Of a stretch of 35,164 nucleotides of DNA, positions 23,817-33,467 are shown piece after piece. Position numbers and translations under genes: made by a program. Within the stretch, counting starts at the first letter, position 1. Every line of letters begins with the position of its first letter. The stretch spans positions 1-35,164 of the forward strand of contig CAZBWE010000016.1 in NCBI GenBank assembly GCA_964495465.1, written 5' to 3'. This stretch comes from CAZBWE01 sp964495465 (GTDB lineage Bacteria > Planctomycetota > Phycisphaerae > Sedimentisphaerales > Anaerobacaceae). The notes below the pieces were generated by a model. That model was not told where the DNA came from, ran no database searches, and saw nothing but the letters and a program-made list of their open reading frames with translations.

Positions 23817-25358
23817 CTACTGAACATTGATAACCGTAAGAGAATATGGTTCTGCATAGAAAGAGACTTGGCTGCCCTGCACCTTGTCGATTGATTGAGG
23901 TCTTACTACCTGGTGCTTAAGACCTATCATTTCCCCGACAACTCTCCCGTGTATCTCTTTTTCAAAATTTATAGTGACTTTTCGGCGAAGCGCGTTCTTG
24001 CTGATGAACATCAAATGTTTTTTGCCGACCTTGTCTTCCGCTGCGAGCACACGAAGGTCTTTGTTTGAAATTTCAGTTGCGAGAAGAGTTTTTCCCTGTA
24101 TGGGAGAAAACAGCCGGAACATATCAAGACTCAGGGTCTGTTTGAATGGCGGGTCCTGTGTTACAATACTGGGAAAGAAATCCTGCTCCGACCAGACCCC
24201 ACGAGAAGTTCTCCAGATTAAAGGCCAAAGGCAAGTAATGCGTACATCGCCCCTGGCAAACTCCATCAGCAGCTCGGCCTGTATGATGGCGATAAGTGAT
24301 TGATTAAAAGTCTGACTCCAGTTGCTTGGCGCGATATTCCACTCGAGAACTACAAGTCCCACATTGGAAGCACCTGCTCTGCTGATACTTTCTTTTATCA
24401 GGGCGATATCCTCCTCAAAAGGTCTCGATATTTCACGCTCTTTCCATTTGTCGCCGGTGTCCAGTGGGATTTGCTTAATCCAGTTGTCAAACGAACCCTG
24501 TCCCCAGGCCCAGTACCAGTGCACATCGATATAATCAATCACGCTGGCGGTCTTAGATATAAACCGCTCGAAACCCTCTCTGTAGTTATAACCTTTGTTC
24601 GAAGTGGGATTAACGATAAGCTTGATGTCTGGAAACTCCTTTTTTATTGCGGTGCCATAAGCAATAACATCTTCAGCGTATTCCGTATCCTTGAAAACGT
24701 ATGGCGATTCCCAGTTCCAGGTTTCATTGTCAAGAAACCAATAGGTGACCTTGTAATTCTTTTGCCTGCAGTACCGCAACCAACGAAGGGCATCTTCGAT
24801 GCCGTCTTTTATTCTGTTATGTCTCCTGGCGGAGGTGAGGTTTATGCCCACAATCGGCTCTGCTCCGAGTGCTTTACAGACCTGCATAAACTCGTCAAAG
24901 TTCATAAAGTTTTCGTTGGTGCTCCACTTCTCCGGCGCAACCCAAGTGGCCTGAAATCTGCCTCGTTTCAGGGCGGTCCCGTGTTTTTCTTCCGGGTCCC
25001 AGATATCTTCATAGCCATTTACTCCCGGGTGCTCCCAGTGAAAAAAGGATGTTTCCTCTCCTCCCGGGTAACGAAGCGACTTAATGCCGGCTTGTTTGAG
25101 TTTTGACAGTAAGTCGTACTTCTGCCAGATTTCGTCCGTGATGTTAAAATAGCTCAGATTAATTCCCAGAAATCCATTTGGAACAGTGTGCAGCTTCTTA
25201 CTTTCGTAAACTGTAACGGTTACGCTCCGCTCCGGGGTGGAGTAGAACTTATCAAGCTGTTCTTTGGACGTAGGTTCAAATTCTTCGCCCTCAGCATAAA
25301 CCACCGAAGCTATGCCAGGAATTAAGGCAAAAAGCAGTAAACAGGAAACACTTTTCAT
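23817..25358 (-). CDS. Secreted clan GH-A glycoside hydrolase (GH51-like, arabinofuranosidase candidate)
   Basis: A 513-residue protein with a signal peptide (residues 1-22, MKSVSCLLLFALIPGIASVV). A (beta/alpha)8 barrel is indicated by FLGINLSYF, IKSLRYPGGEETSFFHW, the acid/base Glu212 in FLDNETWNWE and the likely nucleophile Glu339 in LVVLEWNIAPS. A C-terminal beta-domain follows. The RYPGG and NE/EW layout resembles GH51 alpha-L-arabinofuranosidases and some GH39/GH30 relatives; I cannot fix the family by eye. The start is ATG 25358, with AAGGGGCG upstream; the frame is open 9 codons further. It is 23 nt after the transporter gene. It could trim arabinose from arabinogalactan so that the galactanase can act. 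Confidence 0.82.
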   Translation of the reverse strand: MKSVSCLLLFALIPGIASVVYAEGEEFEPTSKEQLDKFYSTPERSVTVTVYESKKLHTVPNGFLGINLSYFNITDEIWQKYDLLSKLKQAGIKSLRYPGGEETSFFHWEHPGVNGYEDIWDPEEKHGTALKRGRFQATWVAPEKWSTNENFMNFDEFMQVCKALGAEPIVGINLTSARRHNRIKDGIEDALRWLRYCRQKNYKVTYWFLDNETWNWESPYVFKDTEYAEDVIAYGTAIKKEFPDIKLIVNPTSNKGYNYREGFERFISKTASVIDYIDVHWYWAWGQGSFDNWIKQIPLDTGDKWKEREISRPFEEDIALIKESISRAGASNVGLVVLEWNIAPSNWSQTFNQSLIAIIQAELLMEFARGDVRITCLWPLIWRTSRGVWSEQDFFPSIVTQDPPFKQTLSLDMFRLFSPIQGKTLLATEISNKDLRVLAAEDKVGKKHLMFISKNALRRKVTINFEKEIHGRVVGEMIGLKHQVVRPQSIDKVQGSQVSFYAEPYSLTVINVQ

Positions 25359-25381
25359 AAGACGCCCCTTTTCATTGAGTA

Positions 25382-26860
25382 TCAATTATCCGCTGTGATG
25401 GTCCCTCGTCTTTCTTCAAGCTTGCGACGGGTTTCAGATGCGTGTTCAGCAGTAATCGGATAAAACTTTAAAGCCACAAGGGCGAACACGGCGGTAATTG
25501 CCGGCGCCCCGGCCAGGAACAGACGCATTACAGTGAATGTTTTGGGATCCTGATTGCCCCCAAGCTCACTCTTGTAACCGGACAGCCATATGGTTAAACC
25601 GACACCTAGCGCAGAGAGTGACCAGGCCGTTTTTTCAAGCCAGGAGAATACCGCGCCAAACATACCTTCACGGCGTTTTCCATAGCGCAGTTCGTCTTCA
25701 TCACAGATATCCGCCATCATAGAAGCAAGCATAATTTTTACCGCCACCCACATCGGCCCACACAGAATCGGGTCGATGAGAATGATTGGGTCGATTGCGA
25801 TCGGGCCGAGATAGAAAATCCTATGGCCCGGCTGAAAAATGAACCATTTCATAATTCCGCCGAAGACCGTCAGCCCGTAAACAAAGTAGAGGGAGCCTTT
25901 TTTGCCTAATTTGCCGGCAAGGAAAGTTATAACCGGAATGGATGCGAAGCCGACAACGGCATAGCCGGACGAAAGCAACCCCTTCCAGATGCTGCCAAGT
26001 GTAATGTCGCCATCCGCCATATAGTAGGTCATTACAAGATGGTCCATATTCATAGCCAAAACACCTGCCAGCACATTCAGAATAATGATGCTAACCAGAA
26101 TTATAAACGGCCGACTGCTGAATGCTTCTTTGCAGCTTTGCAGTAACTTGACTTTTTCCTGATGCTCGGTCTTTTTCTTAAAGCGTTCGCGAACAAACAG
26201 GCCGGGCATCATACCGATACCAGCCATTATTACAAGCCCGACCAGCCAGGTAACTACGCGAATACCATTGAGTTCTACTTTCTGGCTCCCGGTAAGCCTT
26301 GCTGCAAAGTATGCTAAGCTGAACACGGAAGCCAGCGGAATCATCCACTCATAAAGCATTTCGCCGGCTTTATGAAAAAATGCGTTATAGGCCATCACCC
26401 GATTACGCTCGTTATAATCCGGCGTCATCTCATACGTCAAGGCATTGTAAGGAACGGAAAAAATAGTATAGCAGGTGAAAAAAACAAGCTGCATAAGAAT
26501 GAAATAGACCAGCAGAACAGAATGGCTCCATCCTTCAGGAGCCATCCATATCAGCCCGAAAACAATTCCCATCAATACCGCCCCTATGACAATAAATGGT
26601 CTGCGGCGGCCCCACTTAGAGTGAAAATTGTCAGAGATTTTGCCCATTAAAGGGTCACTGAACGCATCCCACATGCGAGGAATAAAAAGAGCCACACTCA
26701 CCAAAAACGGATTCACTCCCAGCATCATGACATATACAGTTCTGGCCACTGTATTTATGCCAACGTAACCGAACATAGAGCTAAATCCGCCCACGCCCAG
26801 TGCCAGTTTCTCCCTGAAAGGAACACGGTCTTGAAAAGCTGTCTTTCCGCTTTTTTTCAT
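25382..26860 (-). CDS. GPH-family sugar:cation symporter (MFS)
   Basis: A 492-residue inner-membrane transporter with about 12 hydrophobic helices. The GPH family signature DAFSDPLMGKISDNF followed by SKWGRRRPFI is between helices 2 and 3, and FVRERF marks the central loop. Members import galactosides, pentosides or hexuronides with Na+ or H+. AGGAA is 5 nt before the ATG. It lies between the GH42 gene (65 nt upstream) and the secreted glycosidase gene, so it likely carries galacto-oligosaccharides or galactosyl disaccharides to the cytoplasmic GH42 and GH112 enzymes. Confidence 0.93.
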   Translation of the reverse strand: MKKSGKTAFQDRVPFREKLALGVGGFSSMFGYVGINTVARTVYVMMLGVNPFLVSVALFIPRMWDAFSDPLMGKISDNFHSKWGRRRPFIVIGAVLMGIVFGLIWMAPEGWSHSVLLVYFILMQLVFFTCYTIFSVPYNALTYEMTPDYNERNRVMAYNAFFHKAGEMLYEWMIPLASVFSLAYFAARLTGSQKVELNGIRVVTWLVGLVIMAGIGMMPGLFVRERFKKKTEHQEKVKLLQSCKEAFSSRPFIILVSIIILNVLAGVLAMNMDHLVMTYYMADGDITLGSIWKGLLSSGYAVVGFASIPVITFLAGKLGKKGSLYFVYGLTVFGGIMKWFIFQPGHRIFYLGPIAIDPIILIDPILCGPMWVAVKIMLASMMADICDEDELRYGKRREGMFGAVFSWLEKTAWSLSALGVGLTIWLSGYKSELGGNQDPKTFTVMRLFLAGAPAITAVFALVALKFYPITAEHASETRRKLEERRGTITADN

Positions 26861-26925
26861 AATAATTCCTATTAAATCATCCTGAGCAGGTTTTCTTCAG
26901 AAAGTTCTTCTCCAGAACAGTCTTT

Positions 26926-28998
26926 TCATTTCTTTTTTACCAGAATTGCAACGCCATACTTATCCAGCTTTATCGTCCCTTCAAAAAAAGATCCGGTAAG
27001 CAGGTCTTCATACCTGCCTTCGGGAAGTTTTACTTCTGTTTCGGCGTTGTCGTGATTCAGATAGAAATCGAAGCTTTTTCTGCTATTAGACCGAGTTACT
27101 AATTCAACTCCTTCAGGAAGCTGTGGTGCTTTAATATCTTTATCCGCCAGAACCTTACCTGCAAAATCTCTCATAAATCCTTCGTCCGGCCGGGTTGCCA
27201 GATAGTATGCCCTTCCGGAACCGAACTGGTTTTCCGTAAAACATGGAGAACCAGAGTAATAATCCTTGCCGAAAACAGCCAATGTTTTAGCGGTAGTTGT
27301 ATGGGCAACATCGCACCACACAGAACAACCATATTCTTTCCTGAAGCCGTCAAGCTCCGCCGCTATCTTAATTACATTTTTACCTCCAAGCGGCAGAGGG
27401 TCGTATTCTTCAACCTCTATTCCAAGAACATCCTTCAATGGCCCAGGGTATCCGCCCGGGAAAACTCCAACATTCTCATCAATGAATCCTGTGAGATAGG
27501 TGGTAATAAATGTTCCGCCATTTCCAACAAACTCTTTCACAGATTCCTTAAAACCGGGTTTAATCATATGCAGGATAGGGGCAACAACGACTTTATACTT
27601 TGAAAAATCATAATTAACGCCGATGACATCGACAGGAACATTCAGGTTGTAAAACGCATTAAAGTAGTATTCAAGCTCGCCGAAATAGCTGACCAAAACC
27701 GAGGGAAATGGCTGGCCATTTGCCGCCCAGAAAACTTCATTGTCGAGCGATTTGCTGCCGCTTCCATAAGGATTATCGATAGTCCACCACGAATCATCGT
27801 CTATAAGAATAGCGACTTCTGCATTTATCGTGGAGCCAACAATGTCTTTTACCTTTTTTAATTCGTCGCCCAGAGCACAGATTTCCCCGAATACCCGCGA
27901 TTCGGCGCCATAATGTGGAACCATTCCACTATGATATTTCTCGGCGCCCTTTTTAGACGCTCTCCACTGGAAAAACATCACAGAATCTGAGCCGTGTGCA
28001 ATGGCCTGATAGCTCCAGAGACGCATCATTCCGGGACGCTTGCTGATATTTATGGGATACCAGTCCACCTGTGAGGGGGCCTGCTCCATCAGCATAAACG
28101 GCTTGCCTAACAGTGAACGCATCATCGAATGTCTGAGCGCCGCCCATTTCCGTGAACTGCAGTCGTTGGGATTCGGATAACAGTTCCAGGATACGACATC
28201 GAGGTCATCCTTAAACAGCCAGTGGTCAAATTTGCTCCAATCCCCTTCGAAGTTTGTTGTAACAGGAATATCAGGCGTGATTTGCCTTATTACCCTGCAT
28301 TCTTCCATATAAAGGCCAAAGAAGCTTTCGCTCAAAAACCGTTTATAATCCAGCAGCTTTGTTGCATTGCGTCCCCCGGCACTTGCCCGGGGTGCGTTTA
28401 TTTGCTCCCAGTCAAAATATTTTTCACTCCAGAAAACAGTCCCCCAGCACCGGTTCAGATTATCCAAGGTTTTATATTTTTTCTTCAGCCATTTTTGAAA
28501 ACCCTTTTCACAGTTCTTACAAAAGCACATACTGTTCTTGTTGGCATATTCATTGTTAATATGCCACAGCTTTAACGCCTTGTGCCCCTTGTAATGAAGC
28601 GCCATTTCTTTGGCTAATCTTCCGATGGCTTTTTTGTAAGCCGGGCTGTTAACGCAATAGGTTTGCCTTGAGCCGCAGGCAACCTGCTCACCCGATTCTC
28701 TCACGAACAGGATATCATCATACTTTTGTGTCAGCCAGGTGGGCTGAGCTGCCGTGGATGTTCCCAGGCAAACATCAATATCGTTGTCCGCCAGCATATC
28801 CATAATCTTGTCAAGCCAGCCAAAGGTAAAGGTATCCTCATCGGGTTGCAATAAAGCCCATGCAAAGATACCGATACTCACCATATTAACATTCGCCTGC
28901 TTCATCAGCCGGATATCTTCTTTCCATATTTCCTCAGGCCATTGCTCAGGAAAATAGTCTCCGCCAAATATTACTTTAGGTTCCGTATCCGTGGTCAT
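26926..28998 (-). CDS. GH42 beta-galactosidase, cytoplasmic
   Basis: A 690-residue GH42 enzyme hydrolysing terminal beta-galactosides, typically those from plant galactan. It has no signal peptide. The barrel starts GGDYFPEQWPEEIW; the acid/base is Glu150 in WHINNEYAN and the nucleophile Glu305 in FMLMEQAPSQVDW. The zinc-site cysteines of family members are present (Cys108 and CFCKNC at 158-163). A Rossmann-like trimerisation domain and a small beta domain end the protein. The length is normal. The ATG has a poor ribosome site and lies 16 nt after the GH112 stop, suggesting coupling to it. Confidence 0.95.
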   Translation of the reverse strand: MTTDTEPKVIFGGDYFPEQWPEEIWKEDIRLMKQANVNMVSIGIFAWALLQPDEDTFTFGWLDKIMDMLADNDIDVCLGTSTAAQPTWLTQKYDDILFVRESGEQVACGSRQTYCVNSPAYKKAIGRLAKEMALHYKGHKALKLWHINNEYANKNSMCFCKNCEKGFQKWLKKKYKTLDNLNRCWGTVFWSEKYFDWEQINAPRASAGGRNATKLLDYKRFLSESFFGLYMEECRVIRQITPDIPVTTNFEGDWSKFDHWLFKDDLDVVSWNCYPNPNDCSSRKWAALRHSMMRSLLGKPFMLMEQAPSQVDWYPINISKRPGMMRLWSYQAIAHGSDSVMFFQWRASKKGAEKYHSGMVPHYGAESRVFGEICALGDELKKVKDIVGSTINAEVAILIDDDSWWTIDNPYGSGSKSLDNEVFWAANGQPFPSVLVSYFGELEYYFNAFYNLNVPVDVIGVNYDFSKYKVVVAPILHMIKPGFKESVKEFVGNGGTFITTYLTGFIDENVGVFPGGYPGPLKDVLGIEVEEYDPLPLGGKNVIKIAAELDGFRKEYGCSVWCDVAHTTTAKTLAVFGKDYYSGSPCFTENQFGSGRAYYLATRPDEGFMRDFAGKVLADKDIKAPQLPEGVELVTRSNSRKSFDFYLNHDNAETEVKLPEGRYEDLLTGSFFEGTIKLDKYGVAILVKKK

Positions 28999-29014
28999 TT
29001 AATTATTTCAGTTA

Positions 29015-31207
29015 TTATTTGCAAAGCCGGTCAAATCTACTCAGTGTAAACCATTTCATCTCCAGCGGCTCTAAATAAAGTCTCGCTGACTTTTCATTTG
29101 CGTTATAAACGGTTGTGTTCCGGGCCTGCTCAGAATTATTCATAACAACAAAATCCTCAACTTCAGGATAGTAGGCACAATCCGTGTCGATATCAGAGCT
29201 GAACCATTTTTTCAGTTCGTTTTCCTGCCCGGACGCCCACAGAATGGCGCGATGTAACAATCGCATATTCGTGGCGCTGTGTAAATAATCAGCAAAGTAA
29301 ACTGCTCTGCCGCTGCCGAAGGTATTTGTTGACAGGTGAACGGCAGCCGGCGTGCCGGCCAATAATTCAGCATTTTCGCTGTTCAAATAAACTGCTGATT
29401 TGGCAACGCCGAGATTAATGTCGCCCTCCACATCTTTTAGAATAAAATGATTGCCATTCATTTCAGGGCGGATATTTTTCGCCCATGAAAGCCGGTTCCC
29501 AATTTCCTTTTCCACTCCCAGAACATCTGCGAGCTGAAAAAACCGACCCTGGTATTCATAAGCTGTGGGGTCTTCAACGCCGATAAAGCCGCCTCCCCGG
29601 TAAATCCACTCACGAATCTTTTCAACGACCTCCGGGTCAGCCCAATTTTCGCCGCCGCTCCAGGAACTGCCGGCGCGACCCCAATTGATAATTACACCAA
29701 TATCTTCAGCAATACCGTTCTTGTGGATATCATCGAAGCTCATAAATTCAATTTCTGCCTGAAAACCGCTTAAAAATTCGGGAATATGTCCCTGCGGCCA
29801 GTTATCATTGTGCATCCATGAACGTGCCCTGCCCCAGCAATCCAACAGAGCCACCTTCTTCGATATGCTATAGGGCCTTGTCTTTTTTGTTCTGTAAAGA
29901 ACGGTTCGAAATTCGTCAGCTAATTCCTCCACGTAATCCAGGAAATCAGGGTATTTGACAGCAAGCTCGAGGTAGCCGCCAAATCCTATTCTATCCACAC
30001 AGCATCTCAACAAGGCCCTTCGAATTCCCTTCCACCATTTCCTACACTCTTGAACAGGGTCACCGTTACCTTTGAAGACCGGCTCATTCTGAAGATTTAC
30101 ATCGAAAAAATATGGATACAGCCGAACTTCCTTAACGATATCTGCCGGGACATCGGAAATCCTTCTAAGCTCAACGCCGCTCAAGCAAGGCCCGACAATG
30201 CCGTCAAAACCAAGCTCCTCGAATCCATCCAGATAAGGTTCGATCCCAATCCAATGGTCACAGAAGAACAGTATCGCTTTCCTGCCGGCCCCGTGAACCT
30301 TCTCAACGCACTTTCTGGTGTATCCCCGGACGAATTCCTGAGTAAATTCCATCCAGTCCAAAAACGGCTTCTTGGGAATCCTGTAGGATGCGTTAAAGTA
30401 TCCTTCATCGACTATGTCCTCGCTGCGCAGCCGATAGCCCTTTTTCTTCTCGAACTCATCCAGAGCCAGAGTGCTCATAGGGTCCAGATATCCGCTCCAG
30501 TCAAGATAAATGTTTTCTAATTTCTCATCCTTAATAAGCGGAAACTGATACATCATTGATGTAAAGCGGACGTAATCCGTATTGGGATGCGCCTGGAGCC
30601 ATTCATCCAGATATTTCAGGAGATGATCGCCCGTCTCCGGCTGACGCGGGTCAACTCCCATTTGATGTTCACCTGTCCAGTTGTTGGTAATATAATTATA
30701 CATCGAGGTTGTTTCCCATATCTGGTAAACGAGGAAATTGACCGTATATATGTGCCATTTCCGGGGATTTTGTATAAGAACTTCCGCCGATTGCTCTAAA
30801 TACTGCCAATTGTCAAAAGCTACAACTTCGCCGGTAGTCCTGTCGATAACTTCCCAGTATCTTTTAGGGTTATGTTTGGTGTCAATCCTGAACTGTTCCC
30901 TGCTGTATCCTTTCTGGATTTTGATTTTCAGTTCGTCATCATCATTACAGGTAACCGGGAAAGACATAAGATATTTCTGCTGGCACTGGTCGGGATGTGC
31001 CTTGGCCCAGTTCTGGTCTGCCCTTATGAGGCAAATGGTGGAGTAAACATCAAGTCCCGTGCTGAGTATTTCCGCCGAAAGCTCAGTCCCGTCACTGTCA
31101 CGAATCACATCAGCCCCCCACTTTTTGCACAGCACCATCACTTCCTTTTCCAATCCTTTCTGAGCCGGAAGTGTGAAATGACCTGTCAGCTTTTTGGATT
31201 CTGTCAT
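29015..31207 (-). CDS. GH112 galactosyl phosphorylase (Gal-beta-1,4-Rha or Gal-HexNAc type)
   Basis: A 730-residue GH112-type phosphorylase, cytoplasmic. The opening MTESKKLTGHFTLPAQKGLE and KKWGADVIRDSDGTELS are the family's N-terminal pattern, with Asp-Gly-Thr-Glu near the active site. It would cleave a beta-galactoside with phosphate to alpha-galactose 1-phosphate and the acceptor sugar. GH112 members differ in acceptor: N-acetylhexosamine (lacto-/galacto-N-biose) or L-rhamnose. With GH53 and GH42 around, Gal-beta-1,4-rhamnose from rhamnogalacturonan I is favoured here. Start ATG 31207; TTG 31213, closer to an AGGG, would add two residues. It lies 42 nt after the zinc-ribbon gene. Confidence 0.88.
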   Translation of the reverse strand: MTESKKLTGHFTLPAQKGLEKEVMVLCKKWGADVIRDSDGTELSAEILSTGLDVYSTICLIRADQNWAKAHPDQCQQKYLMSFPVTCNDDDELKIKIQKGYSREQFRIDTKHNPKRYWEVIDRTTGEVVAFDNWQYLEQSAEVLIQNPRKWHIYTVNFLVYQIWETTSMYNYITNNWTGEHQMGVDPRQPETGDHLLKYLDEWLQAHPNTDYVRFTSMMYQFPLIKDEKLENIYLDWSGYLDPMSTLALDEFEKKKGYRLRSEDIVDEGYFNASYRIPKKPFLDWMEFTQEFVRGYTRKCVEKVHGAGRKAILFFCDHWIGIEPYLDGFEELGFDGIVGPCLSGVELRRISDVPADIVKEVRLYPYFFDVNLQNEPVFKGNGDPVQECRKWWKGIRRALLRCCVDRIGFGGYLELAVKYPDFLDYVEELADEFRTVLYRTKKTRPYSISKKVALLDCWGRARSWMHNDNWPQGHIPEFLSGFQAEIEFMSFDDIHKNGIAEDIGVIINWGRAGSSWSGGENWADPEVVEKIREWIYRGGGFIGVEDPTAYEYQGRFFQLADVLGVEKEIGNRLSWAKNIRPEMNGNHFILKDVEGDINLGVAKSAVYLNSENAELLAGTPAAVHLSTNTFGSGRAVYFADYLHSATNMRLLHRAILWASGQENELKKWFSSDIDTDCAYYPEVEDFVVMNNSEQARNTTVYNANEKSARLYLEPLEMKWFTLSRFDRLCK

Positions 31208-31249
31208 ATACAATCTGACCCTGGGTTACTGATTCCGGTTTATATTACC

Positions 31250-31483
31250 TTAGTCTTCATCCTTTGCCAAGATATCATCGACTGTATAGCGTTTAAGCAT
31301 ATGTTTGTATTTACGCTTATAGACAGCGTAAAGGAACAGGATTTCATGCTCGGTCCCCTCCCAGTTGCATCTCCTGCAATAGTACTGGTCAATTTGCCTG
31401 TCATAAAGCAGGTCAAAGTCAATATCACGAAAGAGACAATTGGGACAGCGGTAATTTATTTTGCCCCTTCTACCCTGAGACAC
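31250..31483 (-). CDS. Small zinc-ribbon protein overlapping the upstream gene
   Basis: A 77-residue protein with two knuckles, CPNC (residues 13-16) and CRRC (36-39), able to hold one zinc. A basic, aromatic C-terminal helix follows (YAVYKRKYKHMLKRY). The start is GTG 31483, supported by AGGAG at 31492-31496, 8 nt upstream. The start lies inside the last codons of the preceding 611-residue gene (28-nt overlap), and the GH112 gene follows after 42 nt. The function is unknown; it may be an accessory or regulator for the operon. Its real status rests on the ribosome site, the metal motif and the tight packing. Confidence 0.75.
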   Translation of the reverse strand: MSQGRRGKINYRCPNCLFRDIDFDLLYDRQIDQYYCRRCNWEGTEHEILFLYAVYKRKYKHMLKRYTVDDILAKDED

Positions 31484-33291
31484 GTTACTAACTCCTGATT
31501 AAGTCCAATCTTTTTTGAGATACCAATTTTGAAAATCGGCGCAAACGAATACCCTTCCTCATAATAACCTTTGCAGCCCTCACTGATGGGCGTCAGACTA
31601 ACTTTAGTCTGCACCTGAGGGATGACAGCTTCTACACATTCGGCATTTTCCACAGAATACTCTCTGCACCTGTATTCGTAGCTCAGCTCATTGCGTGAGC
31701 CATTTTTTCCTATAACGGAAAGCAGGCACCCCGTCAAGTCCTCCGGGTATTCATTCGTGCCCCAGCAGGAAGTGAGAAATTCATCCACCTCCACTTTCGC
31801 TGCCGGCTCACTTGATTCAATAATTTTACGGCTGATGACGATCTCCCCCGAGTTTTCTTTAAAAGTATAGGTTGTTGCCAATTTAATGGTTAGTTTTTTA
31901 AATTCAATTTCAACCGGCCTGACTCCCAGAATACGGCAGCGGTTTCCCTCACTGTAAATACCGGTGCTGCGGCAGGAGCTAATGTCAACTTCTTCCGAAC
32001 CGTAACGGACTTTACAGCTTTTGATTGCTCCTTCACCCGCATAGTGGGTAAATGCACCCGCACGATAACGAGAGTGGACGATGTATGGATAAGACACATC
32101 CTGATTCGCTTTCGTGCCGGCACCGCAGGGACGCGACAATTTTGAGGCATAAGGACGTAGGTCTGTTATGGCTCCACCCTGCTTCAAATCAATCTGAACA
32201 CGAAACTTGGAGTCCGCATACCAGAACACCTGATTCTTTGTGCCGTATATTATGTCTTTCCAGAGGCCGCAGATTGGCCCGCTGCGAGGTTGATTCTTAC
32301 GGAACCAATCCGCAAATTCTGTGATTGTCATATCTTCGACTTTGCCCTGTTTTTTCAGCTTACCATAATAGGCAAGGAAATCCTCGTAGCTTTTCTTAAG
32401 AATCCTGTAGTCTGCCTCCCAGCGCCCATCCTTACCCATCCAGCCCGGTCCGACATATACAAGATTGTAACTGAAGCCCTTGTTGTATTTTTTCATCACC
32501 TGGTACTGGTCAACGAGGTTATACATATATGGTAGGCGGTCGTTTTCATACATCATACCACGTATGATATTTTGTGGGTGTGTGCCGAACATATCGCCGG
32601 AGTTATCCATAATCGCAAGCAAATCCCGCGAAAGATGGGGCACCGCCACGACACCAATGTCATCATCTTCGTCTTCTGCGATTGCGTGAGTGTTTTTCTT
32701 TGAAGGAATCCACGCAGTCCACGGAGAGCCGTCCATTAGTGTGTACCAGGAAAAGTTGGTATGACGGAATACTTTCGGCCCCTCCTCAAAGCACGTCGCC
32801 ACTGCCGCTTTTACCATCGGATACCGCTCTTTAATATGGTTCAACAGTTCCGCATCCATAAAGTACGAGCCGGTAGAAGTTGGATAATAGCCAAACACTT
32901 CCTTGAAGCGCTCGAAGGAGTCCGCCACAATTCGCTTCTTCATATCCATCGGAAACAGCCATATTGCCAATTCTTTGGACTTATATTTCTCACGGAACTC
33001 TTTACAATTCATACCAAGGAACGTATGACCCACCTCATCGCCATACTCATTATGATATTGCTTAACAAGCTCAATACACTCATCATTATAAAGACTGGAA
33101 TAAGTCATCTGAATAGTGGTCCTGAGGCCGTTTTTGTGAGCAATCTCCTGCTGCAGGCGAAAGATGTCAAGAGATTCGTTGACAACTCCGGCGTTTCCGA
33201 CTTGTTCTGTCTGTCCCTCGCAGGCACCATTGTCAATGTATTCAGGTATCAGCTCAGGACGATGTATCACATTGAGAATAAATTTATCCAC
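31456..33291 (-). CDS. Large uncharacterised carbohydrate-operon protein, DUF3863/DUF3864-like
   Basis: A 611-residue cytoplasmic protein. The N-terminal 330 residues look like a deacetylase/GH57-type barrel: NGLRTTIQMTYSSLYND, EVGHTFLGMN with Glu and His where such enzymes bind metal, and TSTGSYFMDAELL. The C-terminal half is beta-rich (SKFRVQIDLKQGGAITDLRPY). It recalls the DUF3863/DUF3864 proteins of Bacteroides, of unknown function, but I cannot confirm this. GTG 33291 is chosen because AAAGG is 9 nt upstream; TTG 33315 is an alternative adding 8 residues. It opens the catabolic part of the operon after the regulator gene and may process a galactoside. Confidence 0.7.
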   Translation of the reverse strand: MDKFILNVIHRPELIPEYIDNGACEGQTEQVGNAGVVNESLDIFRLQQEIAHKNGLRTTIQMTYSSLYNDECIELVKQYHNEYGDEVGHTFLGMNCKEFREKYKSKELAIWLFPMDMKKRIVADSFERFKEVFGYYPTSTGSYFMDAELLNHIKERYPMVKAAVATCFEEGPKVFRHTNFSWYTLMDGSPWTAWIPSKKNTHAIAEDEDDDIGVVAVPHLSRDLLAIMDNSGDMFGTHPQNIIRGMMYENDRLPYMYNLVDQYQVMKKYNKGFSYNLVYVGPGWMGKDGRWEADYRILKKSYEDFLAYYGKLKKQGKVEDMTITEFADWFRKNQPRSGPICGLWKDIIYGTKNQVFWYADSKFRVQIDLKQGGAITDLRPYASKLSRPCGAGTKANQDVSYPYIVHSRYRAGAFTHYAGEGAIKSCKVRYGSEEVDISSCRSTGIYSEGNRCRILGVRPVEIEFKKLTIKLATTYTFKENSGEIVISRKIIESSEPAAKVEVDEFLTSCWGTNEYPEDLTGCLLSVIGKNGSRNELSYEYRCREYSVENAECVEAVIPQVQTKVSLTPISEGCKGYYEEGYSFAPIFKIGISKKIGLNQELVTCLRVEGAK

Positions 33292-33467
33292 TAAAACTTG
33301 CCTTTCTTCAAACAACCTCTTCCTTGCGAATGGCTTTTAGAACTCACAAACAAAACATATTTTTTATTGCTCACCTCGACAAAAACCAGATAAAAAAGAA
33401 CATCAACAGGCCATTAAAGAGAACATTTTGAGATAATCGGCTTTGATTCCAGCACTGAGAGCAGATT

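Noticed and set aside
24300..25106. A 268-codon plus-strand frame
   Set aside because: It lies wholly antisense to the glycosidase gene, which has a signal peptide, catalytic motifs and a ribosome site.
33409..33429. A possible third copy of the 21-bp repeat before the 611-residue gene
   Set aside because: It matches at 12 of 21 positions and has no partner 21 bp away on either side, so it is too weak to call.
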